A stretch of 64,000 bases of DNA from Clarireedia homoeocarpa (lineage: Eukaryota > Ascomycota > Leotiomycetes > Helotiales > Rutstroemiaceae), in contig LNKV01000035.1 in the NCBI GenBank assembly GCA_001465935.1, positions 124,001-188,000 on the forward strand, written 5' to 3'. Positions 35,613-48,138 of the stretch are shown piece by piece. Made by a program: the position numbers and the translations under genes. The notes under the pieces were generated by a model. That model had not been told where the DNA came from. It saw only the letters and a list, made by a program, of their open reading frames with translations, and ran no database searches. How positions within the stretch are numbered: the first letter of the stretch is position 1; each line of letters starts with the position of its first letter.

Positions 35613-38600
35613 TCACGACCACTTGCTATCACCACTCGGCGGCCTTGTTGTTCTCCTTCTTGACTGCAACTGTGGTGTTCTTTCTCCACTACTGGAGCTT
35701 GTAGGTTTCTGTTGCGGGTCTCTATCTCTTATCCTTGACCCATTTTCCCTCCTCGCATAGGCAGGATCATCTCGAAGTGTTGGTGTAGCCATTGAAGATC
35801 TCGATGGACGAAGCAGGGCAGTTCTGGGCAACCGACTCTTGGTTACCACTTGGCCATTAGACATATCACCACTCGGTTTCCTTACAACAGATGTTGTGCC
35901 CTCAGTAGTCCTAGGTCGATAATGTAGCGACTCGCTGCTGCTCGAAGCCGAAATGGCAGAACGTCGAGGCGTAACGCTTCCATCTATAAATGCCGAATTC
36001 TGGGACATTCGACTTGCTTGAGTTGGCGTCAAAGGACCAGGGACACCTTGTTGCATTATTGCTGGTGGAGTGAACGAACTCCCACGTCTTGAAATTATTC
36101 GTGGGCGAGACCCACTCCCATTTTCCGAAGCTTTCTCCAAATTGAATTTGACTAATTCACTGGCCATATTCCTCACGAGAACAGCGCTATCACTCTCTGC
36201 GAGGTGTTGGATGGCCTCGAATAAGACATGGTTTTTTATGTTGTCTGCATCCTCACCACTGGCATCGCATATGCTGCGAACAATACGCAACAAATTTAGT
36301 CGCACCACAGCCTTTTTGTGGTTGAGCTTCTGTAAAATACCAGTAAAGAGATCTGCTCGAGCAAGAGAGCCTGCTACAGGTGAACTCAATCGTAGAAGCT
36401 TTTGCAAAGGCTCGAGTAAGTTGTAATCAAATGCATTCGCGTTCGGTGCATTGAAACATTGCACAATTGCCGAGGTGAAGTTTCCTTCAAGTAAGCATTT
36501 CTCAACTCTAGCTGTCTCTTCTTGAAGCCTGAATGTATAATTAGTAAAATATCAAACCAACCAGATCATCATACGTACCATATAAAGATAGCATCCAGAG
36601 CAGTGACTTGCCAATACTGGTCTTCCAAGAGCGAAACATAGAACGGTAGACCTTTGTTTTGCCAAAGATATTTCCTTCCAACCTTTCCAGAATGGGCCAT
36701 GTCGCACAAAATAGGAAGAGCAAACTCCTTCGGCGGCCGTTTTGTCTTCATTATACGTTGGAGCAGTGGAATGATACCATTGAAAGCTGCATCTTCTTGT
36801 CGCTCCTTACTAAGTCGACATAGATTATACATGGTGTTCAGGACTTGGTTGGAAATTTCACGGAAGTGTGCTGGCGTCTTCTTCATACTTGAGCTGAGCA
36901 AATCAATCAACAGCTCTATAGCATTTGCCGCATGTAGCGACTCTAGGGTTGTTGACAACATAGACAGATTCTTTATGAACTTGAGCATAGTGATCTGGTG
37001 AATCGGCGTCATGCGCCTCAGATCCTTGAGAACTCCTAAAGAGTGTTGTTAGTATAGGTTCAAAAGTTTGGGGAGCCATAAATGCATACTTTTCAGGACT
37101 ACATGGTCGGCAACGACTTCTTTGACATAGTTTTCGGCCTGCGAAAACAGGTAGAAGATGTTGACAATGCGACCTTCAATAAGTTCTGAAAGTTCATCTT
37201 CCTCATCCAGAACACGATCAAGGACCAGGGCTAACGGGGATAAGATCCTACTCCTCGAAAAGATACGACAGAAGTCGTTTTTTGGTGTTGGGCCCTAAGA
37301 TATTGTGAGCAATTTCCAAACGAAAGCGAGTGGAGTCTTTTTTACCTGAAGCTCGAACACGTTCCAAATACCGTTGACACCAATGAGGACAAGGTCTCTG
37401 GCATCATCATAATCCTCATCAAGGAATTCAACAAGAACGTTCAGTCCACCAGCACTAACAAACATTTGGAGAGTTAATGTCGAGGTTTGATACATTTGTC
37501 GCACGAAAGCAGCAGCCTCTAATCGGATTTCGTTCGAATATTGCCTAGCAGCGAATTTCGTAATGATAGGTATTCCTCCTACGAAACACAAGTTTTCTTG
37601 GATCTCAACATCGTTCGAAATGATCTAGTCAAGTCAGTAATTTGGCTTTCAATTAAAATCAACAAAATTCGGCTGGACGGCGAAAATTGCGTGCGACAAC
37701 AGACGTCGTAACAAAGGAGGCACATACCGCATTGACAACCTTCAGCAACCGCAAGATCATGCTTTGCCGACTCTTCAATGTACATGGCTCCAGTATCTCC
37801 AGGATAGGAAGCATTCCGTGAGCACTGATGATCAAGCCCTTTGCATCTTCTGATTCATAGAGAACATCCAGCTATTAATCATTAGTAGAGCGCTTGAATT
37901 GTACGAGGTCCAAACCTACTAGTTGTACTGATAAATCGGATAACACTTCTTCTGCCTGCGTTGTCTTCAATGAACTGACTAAACCTTCAACTAGGGCACA
38001 GAGTCTTGCATGCTTGTCTCGGGCAATATTAGCCTGAAGATCCATTTCATCGAAGCCCTGCTCTAACGATGCAAATGGGTCGTCCTCATCGTCCTCGTCA
38101 CCGAGCCAGGAGTTGTTCGAAAGCTTGGAATTTATCATTAAAGAATCATTATTCACTTTATCCGTTTCAACTCTCGTAACAACAGCATCTCGGGGATCAA
38201 AAATGTCAGAGAAGTCCTCATCTTCTTCATTCTCGGCGTATTTTTGTATCTCTACAGAGGATCGTATCAGACGCCTCGAAGTGTCGGCATCGAGATTAGG
38301 TGTCGTTTTTCTTCGCAGGCTATTGCTCCCATTGGCCACTGGAGACTGTGCAGGGCGAGGAGCACTTTTCAGGTCAGATGGATGGAAGAGTTTCGGCGAA
38401 AGCGCATCATCCTTTCAACGAAAATTAGTAAGGACAATGAAAGATGGTTAAAGGAGTTCTGACCTTGACAATATTCAACCGCTTGTCGAAGACACTGTCG
38501 GTGTCAACAAACAGATCCGAATAGTCTTCTATTGACTGCTCACGATACATGATAGCTGGCTTTGACTGCAAGGCAAATTTTGCTTCTGCACGAGCCTTGA

Positions 38601-40488
38601 CTGGTGATTTTGGACGCGGCGGTATGGGGTTTTGAGACGGCCGTCGCGAGGAGCTTCTGGGAGATAGCTCATCATCAGGGTCAACATTAACATTGGGATT
38701 TATTTTGAATGGTCGAATGGTCTCAAGTTCGTGCCCGTCTGCTTCAATGTGAGTGTTGGGGCCTTTGATTGTTACAAGATCGCCCTCGAAATTATTGTCC
38801 CAGTTGTCATTCTCTTCATTTGAGAATTCGAACGAAGCAAAAGACTTCAAGCGATCAGCAGAAAGGAGGCCTCCGAAGTTGTCATGAGGTTTCAGATGCG
38901 GAAGTTGAAGAGCGCTTGGAGAGATGGAAGATGCGAAGTCATCATCCCAATTATCGTCCTCTAGTAAAGTCAGTTTCTGGATACGGACCCTAAGATTGAC
39001 TTCTGCTTACTAGTAGTTTCAGGCGACCTGAATACATCTGCTGAGAAGGCTCTAGGCTTCGCCAAGGAAAGGGGCCCTTTTGCCGGTGCAAGTAAGTTCA
39101 ACGCGTGTTGATCATTATGAACATTCCGCAAAGGGGGATCTCGTCGAGTGGGCAAGGGACTGCCGAGCTGTGAATGAGATTTTGAGCTCGTAGAATTGCG
39201 AAATGACCCAGCGCCTGCCGGCGATTTGAGTGCCTCATTCCATTGCTTTACTTCTTCTACGGCTTCGCTGAAGTTTGCAGGAGGCTTCGCTACTGGGGCA
39301 TCTGTTCTCCTGGAACCCACGATCCAAGCATGTTTCAGCAACTTTCGAGCAGATACTCGCAAATTCGGATCTTTCTGAAAGCATTGAATGAGGAAGTCTC
39401 GAGCTGCCTATGAGAGAGATTAGTCAGCATTCTAAGAAACTAAGGGCTAACGCAAGACGCACAGGTGAAACTCCTTCTGGCAATGGAGGGTGGTCGTCAT
39501 TAACGATGGCGAACAGGGCGGGCATGGGAGCCAGCTTGTGATACGGTGGTTTCCCTTCAAGCAATTCAATGACTGTACAACCCAAACTCCAAATATCAGA
39601 AGCGGGCGTTGCACCAGAAAGTTGAATAATTTCAGGAGCCATCCAATATGGAGTTCCCACAACTTGCGCCTCTTTGTCTGCTCCAGCGAGAGTGCTGGTG
39701 GAAACACCAAAATCTGCAAGCTTGACTTTCCCATCTTTGGTTGTGAGAATATTCGCGCCCTTTATGTCCCTATGGATGACACCCTGATCATGAAGATATT
39801 GCAGACCAAGAAGAATCTGTCCCATGTATACTCCAACCAAGTTTTCGGGGAACTTTCCGTAACTTTTGCATATCGAATGCAATGAACCATTTTCGCAATA
39901 CCTGGAAATATGGTCAGTTAACCCTAGCGTAAAGCAGAACACAAGATGTCTTACTCTAGAATTATATTCAGGCAGTCCGACGACTTAACGAAACCAAGAT
40001 ATTTGACAATGTTGTCATGCTATTGAATGTCAGCTCTGCCACCCTTCTCGTCAAACCGTGGAAACACACATTCAGGTTCTTGAGCAGATCTATTTCAGCC
40101 TAGCGATCATATCAGCATCGTGTCCCGAACCATTCAAGTCATTGTCTGTACCTCAATCATTCGCAATTCGCTTTTGGGAAGGTCTCCCAACTTTATCTGT
40201 TTCACCGCTACTGCCTCCCCTGTTCCCCAATTGAACGCCTTGTAGACTGAGCCAAAAGCTCCCTTCCCGAGACATTCCCCTAGACGCTGAACATGTATAA
40301 GTAGGACAATCTGGGTCGCCAAAGTCGTGGTAACCTACGTAGTCTTTGAGACCCGGATCCTGCACTGCCTTTTCTTTCCTTTCCCTTCGCGGAGTCCCCG
40401 GCGTTCTCTCTGACTTTCCGCTCCCATGCACATCTCTTGGTCTGCTGTTGCTCTGCCGGTCGGCTGAAGAGGGCGGATGAGAGACCAT
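35613..40488 (-). CDS. sepH: Septation initiation network protein kinase (SepH/Cdc7/Cdc15 type)
   Basis: Thirteen exons (low to high): 35613-36528, 36579-37035, 37090-37294, 37346-37624, 37728-37871, 37920-38411, 38464-38960, 39011-39407, 39463-39901, 39955-40019, 40070-40099, 40152-40286, 40339-40488; 1401 aa. This STE-type kinase acts at spindle poles and triggers septation. The kinase domain (residues about 50-310) shows LKDYRLGECLGKGAFGSVY, AVKQIKLGDLPKSE with its ATP lysine, HRDIKGANILTT, LADFGVSTSTLAG and GTPYWMAPEIIQLSG. Acidic linkers with short WDD/WDNN motifs follow. The C-terminal half is ARM/HEAT-like helical (GGIPIITKFAARQYSNEIRL, GLNVLVEFLDEDYDDARDLV). The last 200 residues are S/R-rich. 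Length agrees with Aspergillus SepH. All 12 introns are 48-102 nt with consistent phase. Confidence 0.94.
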
Positions 40489-42181
40489 GGTCGGTGTGCG
40501 CTGATCCGCGGGCGGGGTTTCAAAGGGTGGAGAACAGAGGTCGATTTCGAAGGGAGGTGAAGGATCTCATTTGAAGCATCAGCTTTTCGCGTTTGTGGAC
40601 TAGGTTCTTGTTTCACGACGTTAATTTGGCGGGGTTATAGTTCTATATCAAGGTTGTCGATATCGGTGGATCCTGGCCCTCACTGTGGGAACAGCATGCG
40701 AGGGTAGACGGGAAGTATTCGTTGTTTTTAACAGGTTGTCCTTGGCTCTGATGTATGTAATTCCGGGGGCAGCATTATCTGCCAGGATGGGTTGTATGAA
40801 TGCTCGCAAAATCATTACAAAAATAAGGGTAAAGATTTGGAGAACTCTAAGTTGTGACAGAAATTAATATTGGGCAGTGACAAATTTGGCAAACAAGCGC
40901 TATGCTGCATGGGTGTGGATCGCGGCGCTGGCGAGCTGCATGCGAATAAGGCTGATGGAGGTTAATTCATGTCAAGGCGATCAATAAATCAAACCGTATG
41001 CTCATTTTCAAGAAGCTTGTTATTTTCTATTCTATATTCTGAAGCAACTGAGATTATTCCCTACAGTAGGACTTCAATTGATAAATAGTAATCAATCATC
41101 TCATGAGGCACACGCTTTTCAAACTTGCTAGGCGTCAAGCAAAGCTTGTGAGTTATAGCAATTTGACCACATTAGATTGATGGTAGCTGTGTTCTACTAT
41201 TTACCACTGATGTCCAACCACATACTTACTTTCACGTCCAAGTCATCAGCTAATTCCCACGAACCTCAATTCCATTCACCACTCTCATCTGAATGCTGCC
41301 CAGTGTAGTGTAGGCGACGACTCTGATGACAAACTTCCTGTTCCCAGCACCAGGCCGCACCAGGCCGGAGTCTCATCATATATTCTATTGTGAAGTCTCG
41401 ACCTTCGGGTGCTATTAAGAAGCGATGGTGCAGATTGAGGAGCCAGGACAGGCGCGATTGAGGACTGAACGAAGTAGTTTGGGATTAGGACAGCAGTAGT
41501 AGTTTGGCAGAAGGGCTCGGGTTTTGGTTGATTGAAGTGCGCAAGGAATGCGCTCTAACTACATAAAGTCTATCGAATTTCACCTTGACGGCCTGTCTTT
41601 TGACCGACCATATATTCAGGATGAAGCGGCCCAGGCCATAGGCCTATACCTGCAGAGTTGTGTCAAGCGGTTCTTAGTTGATGCTCGAGTACGTACCGGG
41701 TTGTACCTTAGTCGAGATAAAACCACCTTCCTACAACATCATATCACGCGTTCACTTTTTTCTTTCTTTCTTCCTTTTTCAGGATGATGGAATCTTCTGT
41801 TGTAATAAGCATCTTCCGCTGACGAGTACATCATATAAGAAAGTCGCACGTCGAATGTTTTGCTCCCGAGATTGATAGCTTGGAAAACCAAGGGCAATTA
41901 GGCTTTGATTTCTAAAAGTGTCGGTCTTGTATAGACCACAGACTCGCAGTTCCCAAGAACAAGGATGCGTATGTCCTGATGGGAGGAGTATCCCTATATT
42001 TTCGTTCATTCATCGCATTGACGTATCCCTATGTCAGTCAATGCTTAACAAGAAAATACCGCTTGCAATAACAACGCCTGAAAAAGTACAAATACATCAT
42101 GGTATCACAGTTATCAGAACTCAATTGCTGTCCTGTTCGCAATATTGTCGTCGGCTGTGCGTGTGAGGTGTAGAATGGATT
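40489..42181. other. Intergenic region, no gene seen
   Basis: About 1.7 kb upstream of the septation kinase and downstream of the coiled-coil orphan. The frame at 41548-41787 is short and unsupported. A C/T-rich tract lies at 41755-41781. Confidence 0.5.
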
Positions 42182-43638
42182 TCAGGTGGCGGGCTCTGTG
42201 GGACGATAGCGTAAGAGCCGAGAATGTGCTCGCCATTCATCTGGGATTTCATCTCGTGCCGCTAGACGTACGATTATATGATGCGCATCTCTGTCCCCTC
42301 CAAGGCTGTCAGTATCGCCAGCAGCACGGTCACTTAGTCCCTCACGTGTTGTCACTGCGTCTGCGTATGTCCTCCAACGTCTAGTAAGATCTCTACGAGA
42401 AGCGTAATTTCGGAGCGCATTCAACTCCTCATCATCAAAATCAGTGCTGCCAGAATCTGACATGTTGTCACAATCCCCTATTGCAGGACCGTCCAGTCCT
42501 TCCAAACTTGTCAATGAGCTATTCCCAGTATTAGAGTTTGTGCCAGATGAAGCGGCCGCTGCGGAGGCGCTTGAAGATGCAAATGACGATCCCGCACTTG
42601 GTGGTTGGGGGTCCGGTGGGATGCTGGTTAGAAGTATATCCCATGCTCCACTTCCTTCGGGGCTCAAGCTACGGTCTCGGTCACCAAGGCCGTTGAGACG
42701 ACTATCGAGCCCGTTAAGACGCTCACCAAGATCATCTAAGCGACGTGCCTGGCGCACGAGTTGTCGCGAAGTCTGCATGTTCCGGTTGTTGATTCGATTT
42801 AGCGTTGCGACTCTTTCTGTCAAGGCTTGCCTTGTTAATTGCTAAGAATGCAATTAGCTTACGTTCCTTCTGGACTAAGATCTCTCATGCACGGAGATTT
42901 GACGCATACAACAGATAACATGTAATTACTAGGCTTACCATTGAGCTAATTTCCGAATCCAATTGTCCCAGCCTGGTTTGTGTAGAACTTTCTACAGAGT
43001 CATCATTGGGAGGGGTCAGCCTAGGCGTAACTGAAGACTGGAGAGGGGTATCAGAAGAGGACAGTCTTGAGATGAACGCAAGATCTGTCTCTGTATATGG
43101 AGGTGTTGGTGCAGGCCTTCTTCGCGCCATTCTTCGCAGGTCTTGCCTGACCTGATACAATCGCCGGAGGTCTCTTTGACGATCTGTAGTAGTCGAATAA
43201 TCTCTGGATTCCGGAACTGGGGGCATCAGAGGTGCATAAACGTCGGTAGTTGGAGCTTGTTGGCGCTCAAAGCTCCAATTATCGTGTAGATCAACGGAAG
43301 TTGGGATCGCTTCTGGTGGGGGAATAGACGCTACAATCGCTGTCATTTCGTCTGATCCAGAGCGCAAATATGATGAGCGCAGACGATCAATTTCATCAGT
43401 TATGCTACCCGATTCTACCATCCCCAACATTCGTCGCCTTCTCTCTGAATGCGTCAAGCGGGCAGCTGAACCGCGCGTCCGACTTCGCCGTATTGAAGAT
43501 CGCGGCGCGGCAGTACTTTTCTCGGCAATCTTGGATGCCGTATCTGGCTCAACTGGCTCGACGAACATTCTATCACGCCAGTTAGTTTCGCGACAAGTGA
43601 TGGAGGAGGCTGGCTGCAAAAACTTACGGTAAACCCAT
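42182..43638 (-). CDS. Unknown fungal protein with a central coiled coil
   Basis: Exons: 42182-42841, 42939-43569, 43628-43638; 433 aa. The first exon is just 11 nt (ATGGGTTTACC), joined over a 58-nt intron with a CTAAC branch site to give MGLPMFVEPVEPD. If that is wrong, the ATG at 43568 is the start. The protein is rich in R, S and T. Basic patches lie at residues about 30-60 (SIRRSRTRGSAARLTHSERRR), and an RRLYQVRQDLRRMARRRP helix is near 155. A heptad-like coiled coil (ALTERVATLNRINNRNMQT through GLDSRLNGLGDRD) starts near residue 220. The tail is acidic. I do not recognise a named family. Confidence 0.78.
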
Positions 43639-44091
43639 GATTGAAGCTGATAAAAAGACACAAAAAGTCGCGAATTATAGTTGGCAAACCTTAGCGACCA
43701 CCAGTTTGACGTTTTTGATGACGATTTCGATAATTTCGCAATGTACAATTGATGACGGCAGTGTTGTAGTATATCTCGTCGGGGAGAAATCGCGAAACGA
43801 GGAGCGAAAGAGATCTACCCAAGCGCGCTAATAAGACGCTAATGCACGAGATTTTGTGTTACCCCTGCAAGAATTATCTGAACGGTTATCGATAGCTTTA
43901 CCTGCTCTGTGCTTGAGAAGTCTGGGATGAATGTAAAAGTTTGACTCATCAGGATAAATCATCACAACAATAACAATATTTTTATTAGTTTCTGTGGCAA
44001 TGCGGACCCAATCATAATGCATCAATCAGATTGAAAGAGCCGCAAACTTTCACATGCGCTCACAAATCTAATTATTGTTTGTCTTATAAGA
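43639..44091. other. Divergent promoter region of the coiled-coil orphan and fol3
   Basis: A 453-nt spacer between head-to-head genes. No other features identified. Confidence 0.55.
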
Positions 44092-45336
44092 ATGATTGAA
44101 CTCGGGCTAGGACGCATCAGTCGCCTGTTGAGGCACACTCCTCAGCCTTGGAAGGCCATACACGTTTCAGGTACCAATGGCAAAGGGTCAACATGTGCCT
44201 ACTTATCGGCCATGCTTCATGCAAGCGGTGTTCGGTGTGGCAGATTCACATCTCCCCATTTGATTGATAGGTGGGACTGCATAACAATCGACGAGCAGCC
44301 AATTCGAGAATCCATCTTTCGCGAAGCTGAGGCCCTGGTCATGAAACGAAACGAGGTTGAGAAGATAGAGGCTTCCGAATTCGAACTACTCACTGCTACG
44401 GCTTTCGAAGTATTCTACAAAGAGAAGATTGAGATGGGAGTGATCGAAGTCGGCCTAGGAGGGCGACTAGATGCGACAAATGCTATGGAGAACAAGGCCA
44501 TCACTGTGATTACAAAGATAGGCTTGGACCATCAATCGCTCCTCGGAAACACAATTGAAGAAATAGCACGAGAAAAGGCTGGTATAATGCGGCCTGGAGT
44601 GCCTTGTGTTATCGATCGTAGCAACATACCTGCCGTTCAGGAAGTGATTCTGAATCATGCCAAAGAAATTGGAACCGACGTAGTCCTCAGCTCAACAGAA
44701 TCTGCGTTCTTAGATGAGATAAAGAAGCACGATCTTGCACCCCACCAACTGGACAATCTTGCTTGTGCATACACGGCATTTCACTTAGCATATACCAAAT
44801 TAGAGTCACCGTTGCATCGACTGTTACCAGCGATTCAGAACATCCAATGGCCTGGCAGGCTACAAACTACTGATATCAGAGCTGTGACAGGTCGAAGAGA
44901 GTCCATATTACTTGACGGCGCACACAACGTTCAGTCTGCAGAAGTCCTTGGCTCATATATTGATGGGAGAATCCGCAAGAGTTCAAAGAAGGTGACTTGG
45001 GTGTTGGCAGCCTCTAAAGGAAAAGAACTTGATGGCATCATGAAGGAGATATTGCGCAAAGGAGACTGTGTAACTGCAGTAGAATTTGGCCCAGTTGATG
45101 GAATGCCGTGGGTAAAAGCCATGGCTGCCGGGGATGTGTTAGAGTCAGCTTCTGCGGCCGGTATTGATACCGCCTTCTTGCACAATTCTGGGACTGACCT
45201 ATCTAGCGCCTTGAGATGGGCGGTCACCGTTGCTCAAGGTGGCCCTATCGTGGTTGCTGGGAGCCTTTATCTAGTATCTGACGTTCTAAGACTCTTGCGA
45301 GACGCAGAAACCGTGAAGCATTCACTGCTAGATTAG
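44092..45336 (+). CDS. fol3: Dihydrofolate synthetase (folylpolyglutamate synthase family)
   Basis: A single-exon gene of 414 aa. The enzyme joins glutamate to dihydropteroate using ATP in folate synthesis. The N-terminus matches family starts (MIELGLGRISRLL). The P-loop is HVSGTNGKGSTCAYLSAML (about residues 24-42), followed by RFTSPHLIDRWDCITID, then EVGLGGRLDATNAM and ITKIGLDHQSLLGNTIEEIA, which carry the Mg/ATP-binding acid and histidine residues. The ligase C-domain contains QWPGRLQTTDI and ILLDGAHNVQSAEVL. The overall length (about 410 aa) fits Fol3 rather than the longer Met7 polyglutamylase, so I favour dihydrofolate synthetase. Confidence 0.93.
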   Translation: MIELGLGRISRLLRHTPQPWKAIHVSGTNGKGSTCAYLSAMLHASGVRCGRFTSPHLIDRWDCITIDEQPIRESIFREAEALVMKRNEVEKIEASEFELLTATAFEVFYKEKIEMGVIEVGLGGRLDATNAMENKAITVITKIGLDHQSLLGNTIEEIAREKAGIMRPGVPCVIDRSNIPAVQEVILNHAKEIGTDVVLSSTESAFLDEIKKHDLAPHQLDNLACAYTAFHLAYTKLESPLHRLLPAIQNIQWPGRLQTTDIRAVTGRRESILLDGAHNVQSAEVLGSYIDGRIRKSSKKVTWVLAASKGKELDGIMKEILRKGDCVTAVEFGPVDGMPWVKAMAAGDVLESASAAGIDTAFLHNSGTDLSSALRWAVTVAQGGPIVVAGSLYLVSDVLRLLRDAETVKHSLLD

Positions 45337-45573
45337 ATTCAAATAAAGAGATATCCCACCCAGCCTAGGTCTCGAAACCCATAGACGTCATTGCCTTCAT
45401 TTTCCTCTACTGATTCTAAGTATGTTGAATGAACATTGAAATGTCCTGCATGCACCCAATTGCAGGAAAGTCGTGTTGTACTTAAACTGCGAGTACCTCC
45501 ATTCCACGTTCATCATATGTACAAGCCTTCATCATCCAATCTTCCCCGCTCCTAATCCCTCTTGACCATCTCT

Positions 45574-46298
45574 CTACTTGAATGTCCGGCACGGATACCT
45601 AGTTATTACGTTAGCCATACTCTGCATCTGCATCCCAAAAGTAATACTCACTCCTCAGGATAAGCATTCTCCTCCGTCAAATTGTATTTATCCATACCCT
45701 CCTTCAAATTCGCACCACTCGGCAGCGGCGGCAGGCCCCCCTTCCCCAACATCTCCAAAGCCCCCGCATTGCCACCCTTGAAATATGCCGCCAAACCTCC
45801 CTTCCCCTCTTCTCCCACTCTCGCCAATTCCTTCACGCCCCCCTCCCCAATCAGCTCCTTCTTCGGAGCAGCCGCACTCCCCACGCTGAGCAATCCCACC
45901 ACGTCGCCCTGGCCAAACGCGCTGTACTTGGGATACGCACGGCGCGAGTCGCGCTTCCAGTAGGGGTTCTCGGCGATGTCGCCCGCGGGCACGGTGACGG
46001 GCTCGATGTAGGAGAAGGGTTCGTTGGAGCCCGGGGGTGGGTTGCGGAACTGTGGGTTCAAGGGGACACCGTTAGATCGCGCCGGGTCGATGGCGAAGAA
46101 GCGGCGAATGTATTCCCAGAGACCGGTAGACTGGACTGTGTATTTCTGTTTGGGGGGAGAAAATTGTGGTTAGTGATTGTGCTGGTGGTGGGTAGGTGTA
46201 CGAGGGTTTGGAGGATTGGAACGGTGGGGACTTACCCTGTTAACAGCCATGACGCGGTTCGCTGCTTGAGCAGCCTTTGCTGCAGTTTGCGAAGACAT
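45574..46298 (-). CDS. NADH:ubiquinone oxidoreductase 21.3 kDa accessory subunit (complex I)
   Basis: Exons as favoured: 45574-45598, 45652-46145, 46236-46298; 193 aa. If the last intron is retained, translation stops at 45648 after 186 aa. Recognised by similarity of memory to the fungal-type 21.3 kDa complex I subunit: LWEYIRRFFAIDPARSNGVP, PVTVPAGDIAENPYWKRDSRR and AFGQGDVVGLLSVGSAAAPK. The N-terminal MSSQTAAKAAQAANRVMAVNR is basic and alanine-rich, suiting mitochondrial import. The 3' intron has a GTGAGT donor, GCTAAC branch site and TAG acceptor. It would replace a plain stop by YPCRTFK. Subunit identity is fairly confident; exact C-terminus is open. Confidence 0.8.
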
Positions 46299-46881
46299 GA
46301 TGGATGGAGCGCAACGAGAAATTGAGCTCGTCGACTTTGTAGCGCGATGTGGTGCTCGAAGTTAGTGTATAAAGTAGTGAGGTTGTCGTTCCAAGTTCGA
46401 GATTCGCTAGGTGGACCGAGCTTTTCTGGTACCAGAGGTCAAGTGTGTGTGAATCACTCGGTGGGATTTTTCTATATTCTCAACACTTTGCAACTTGGGG
46501 CTGATTTATACGAATCACAAGCACTTCTTACCTGTTTTAAAGCTACCGAGTGCTTTTGCGACAGAATATGAAATGTTACGTTGGCTCACTTGTGTGCTTG
46601 GGTGTTTCGCTTTCCAATTACAAAACCGGATTGTCAGGCTGGAGTAGACAAAGTCAGATGTGATGTTGCAGAAATTCTTCATTTAATGAATCCTATTGTA
46701 TCAACTGCATCCTGCATTACCCCAAAGCTCCGTGAATTGAAGTCCCTGATATCCGGAAAGAAAATAAGACAAAAAAGTATCCATATAACCGTGCTTTTTG
46801 GCTGTCAATGGCCTCCGTGGGATGCCAAATCAAGTACATACGAAGCGTCAAATTATGAAAGCTGGCTTTGCCAATTATACA
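46299..46881. other. Intergenic region
   Basis: A 583-nt spacer between two minus-strand genes. Frames here are shadows or chance. No element identified. Confidence 0.55.
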
Positions 46882-47860
46882 TCATGCTTCTGCGGGTTTC
46901 TCCTCGGTGCTGTCCAACTTCTCCGCCGTGTCAGCAACATCGGCAGCAACATCAGCTACGGCAGCATCTTCCTTCGAGACACCGTTTGTCCCGTTAATCT
47001 CTGGTGCAGCTGCTTCTTCGGGTTTCTCTTCAACTTTCTCTTCGGTCGTTTCCTCTGCCTTTGGCTTCTCTGTAGCTTCGGTCTCGGTGATTGGCTCAGC
47101 CGCCGCACTACCAATCAATTTCTCGACAACCTGAAGAGTGCCTGCGGGACTACCTGGCTCAGCCGCTAGGATCTTTCCTGACTTGTCGATCACGAAAACA
47201 CCTCTGATGGTAGAGCTTGGTGCTTTCTTAAGGCCAATTGCGGAAATGAGTGTTGAGCTTGTGTCACATAGAAGGGGGTAAGGAAGCTCGTGTTTGGTCT
47301 TGAATTTGGTGTTGTCGTTTGGTGAATCCTTGGAAAGACCGAAAATGGAATACCCCGTGACCGTGAGAGAACTGTATGAATCTCTGAAGAAACAAACTTG
47401 ATTTGTACCTGATAGAAATTAGTATTACAGGGAGTAAATTAATGGCAATTATGTTACGTGATTCCGGGTATCACTTACATCCAGGTGTAGAGGCTTTGGG
47501 ATAAGTGAAGAGCACAACCCCACTCTTACTATCATCGACGAGCTTCTTCAAGGTTGTTTTCTCGCCATCGTTGGTCTCAATTTCACCACCAAAACCTTCA
47601 AGGTCAATGATATCACCAACTGCGACTTTGGTTGGAGCCTTTTTGGCGCCATTGACTTTGGGCGCAGGTGGTTCAGCCGGTGCAGTTGGTGCAGCCGGCT
47701 CGCTCTTTGCCTTTCCTTTGGCTGCTTTAGGTTCGGCTTTCTTAACTGTATCTTTGACCTTTGCGACAGCCTTTGCGACAGTCCCCTTCTTCTTTGCTGG
47801 AGGAGCTGGAGTTGCCGCCGGAGGCTCCTTTGCTGGGCGTTTGCGCAAAGTGACAGGCAT
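46882..47860 (-). CDS. PrxQ/BCP-type peroxiredoxin, Dot5-like nuclear thiol peroxidase
   Basis: Exons: 46882-47408 and 47479-47860; 302 aa. It reduces hydroperoxides with thioredoxin as donor. The lysine/alanine/proline-rich N-terminus (KAVAKVKDTVKKAEPKAAK) looks like a nuclear or chromatin-type tail, as in yeast Dot5. The core runs from GDIIDLEGFGGEIETNDGEK through VVLFTYPKASTPGCTNQVC, where C128 is the expected peroxidatic cysteine and C133 the resolving one (CxxxxC spacing of PrxQ). It continues to RDSYSSLTVTGYSIFGLSKDS and GVFVIDKSGKILA. The intron splits the codon of C128. A long acidic E/A/T-rich tail (residues about 225-302) is an extension beyond the enzyme fold. Confidence 0.92.
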
Positions 47861-48108
47861 TTTTGTGTTTGGCGGTAAAGTACAGGTTAGAAGAGAATTG
47901 AAGTGGTTGTTGGCTTGAGCTGGAAGGTCTCGATGGGTTCGGCTCTTATCAATACGGGAGTGACACAAGGTGAACGGATTGACAGGGACGCAAAAGCAAG
48001 TTGAAAAGCGGGAATTGGTATAGAATGGAAGGGTAATTGAGTGGTAAGAGAAGAGAAAGAAGAAGTGGAAGAGAAGAGGAGATGGAAAGGTTGGAAAGAG
48101 AGAGGCAG

Positions 48109-48138
48109 GTGGTAGGTGGTAGGTGGTAGGTGGTAGGT
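48109..48138. repeat. GGTAGGT tandem repeat (4 copies)
   Basis: Four 7-nt copies (ggtaggt) in the leader region upstream of the peroxiredoxin gene. Confidence 0.85.

Noticed and set aside
41548..41787. 79-codon plus frame in the gap before the coiled-coil orphan
   Set aside because: Short, no recognised motif, no neighbouring exon in phase.
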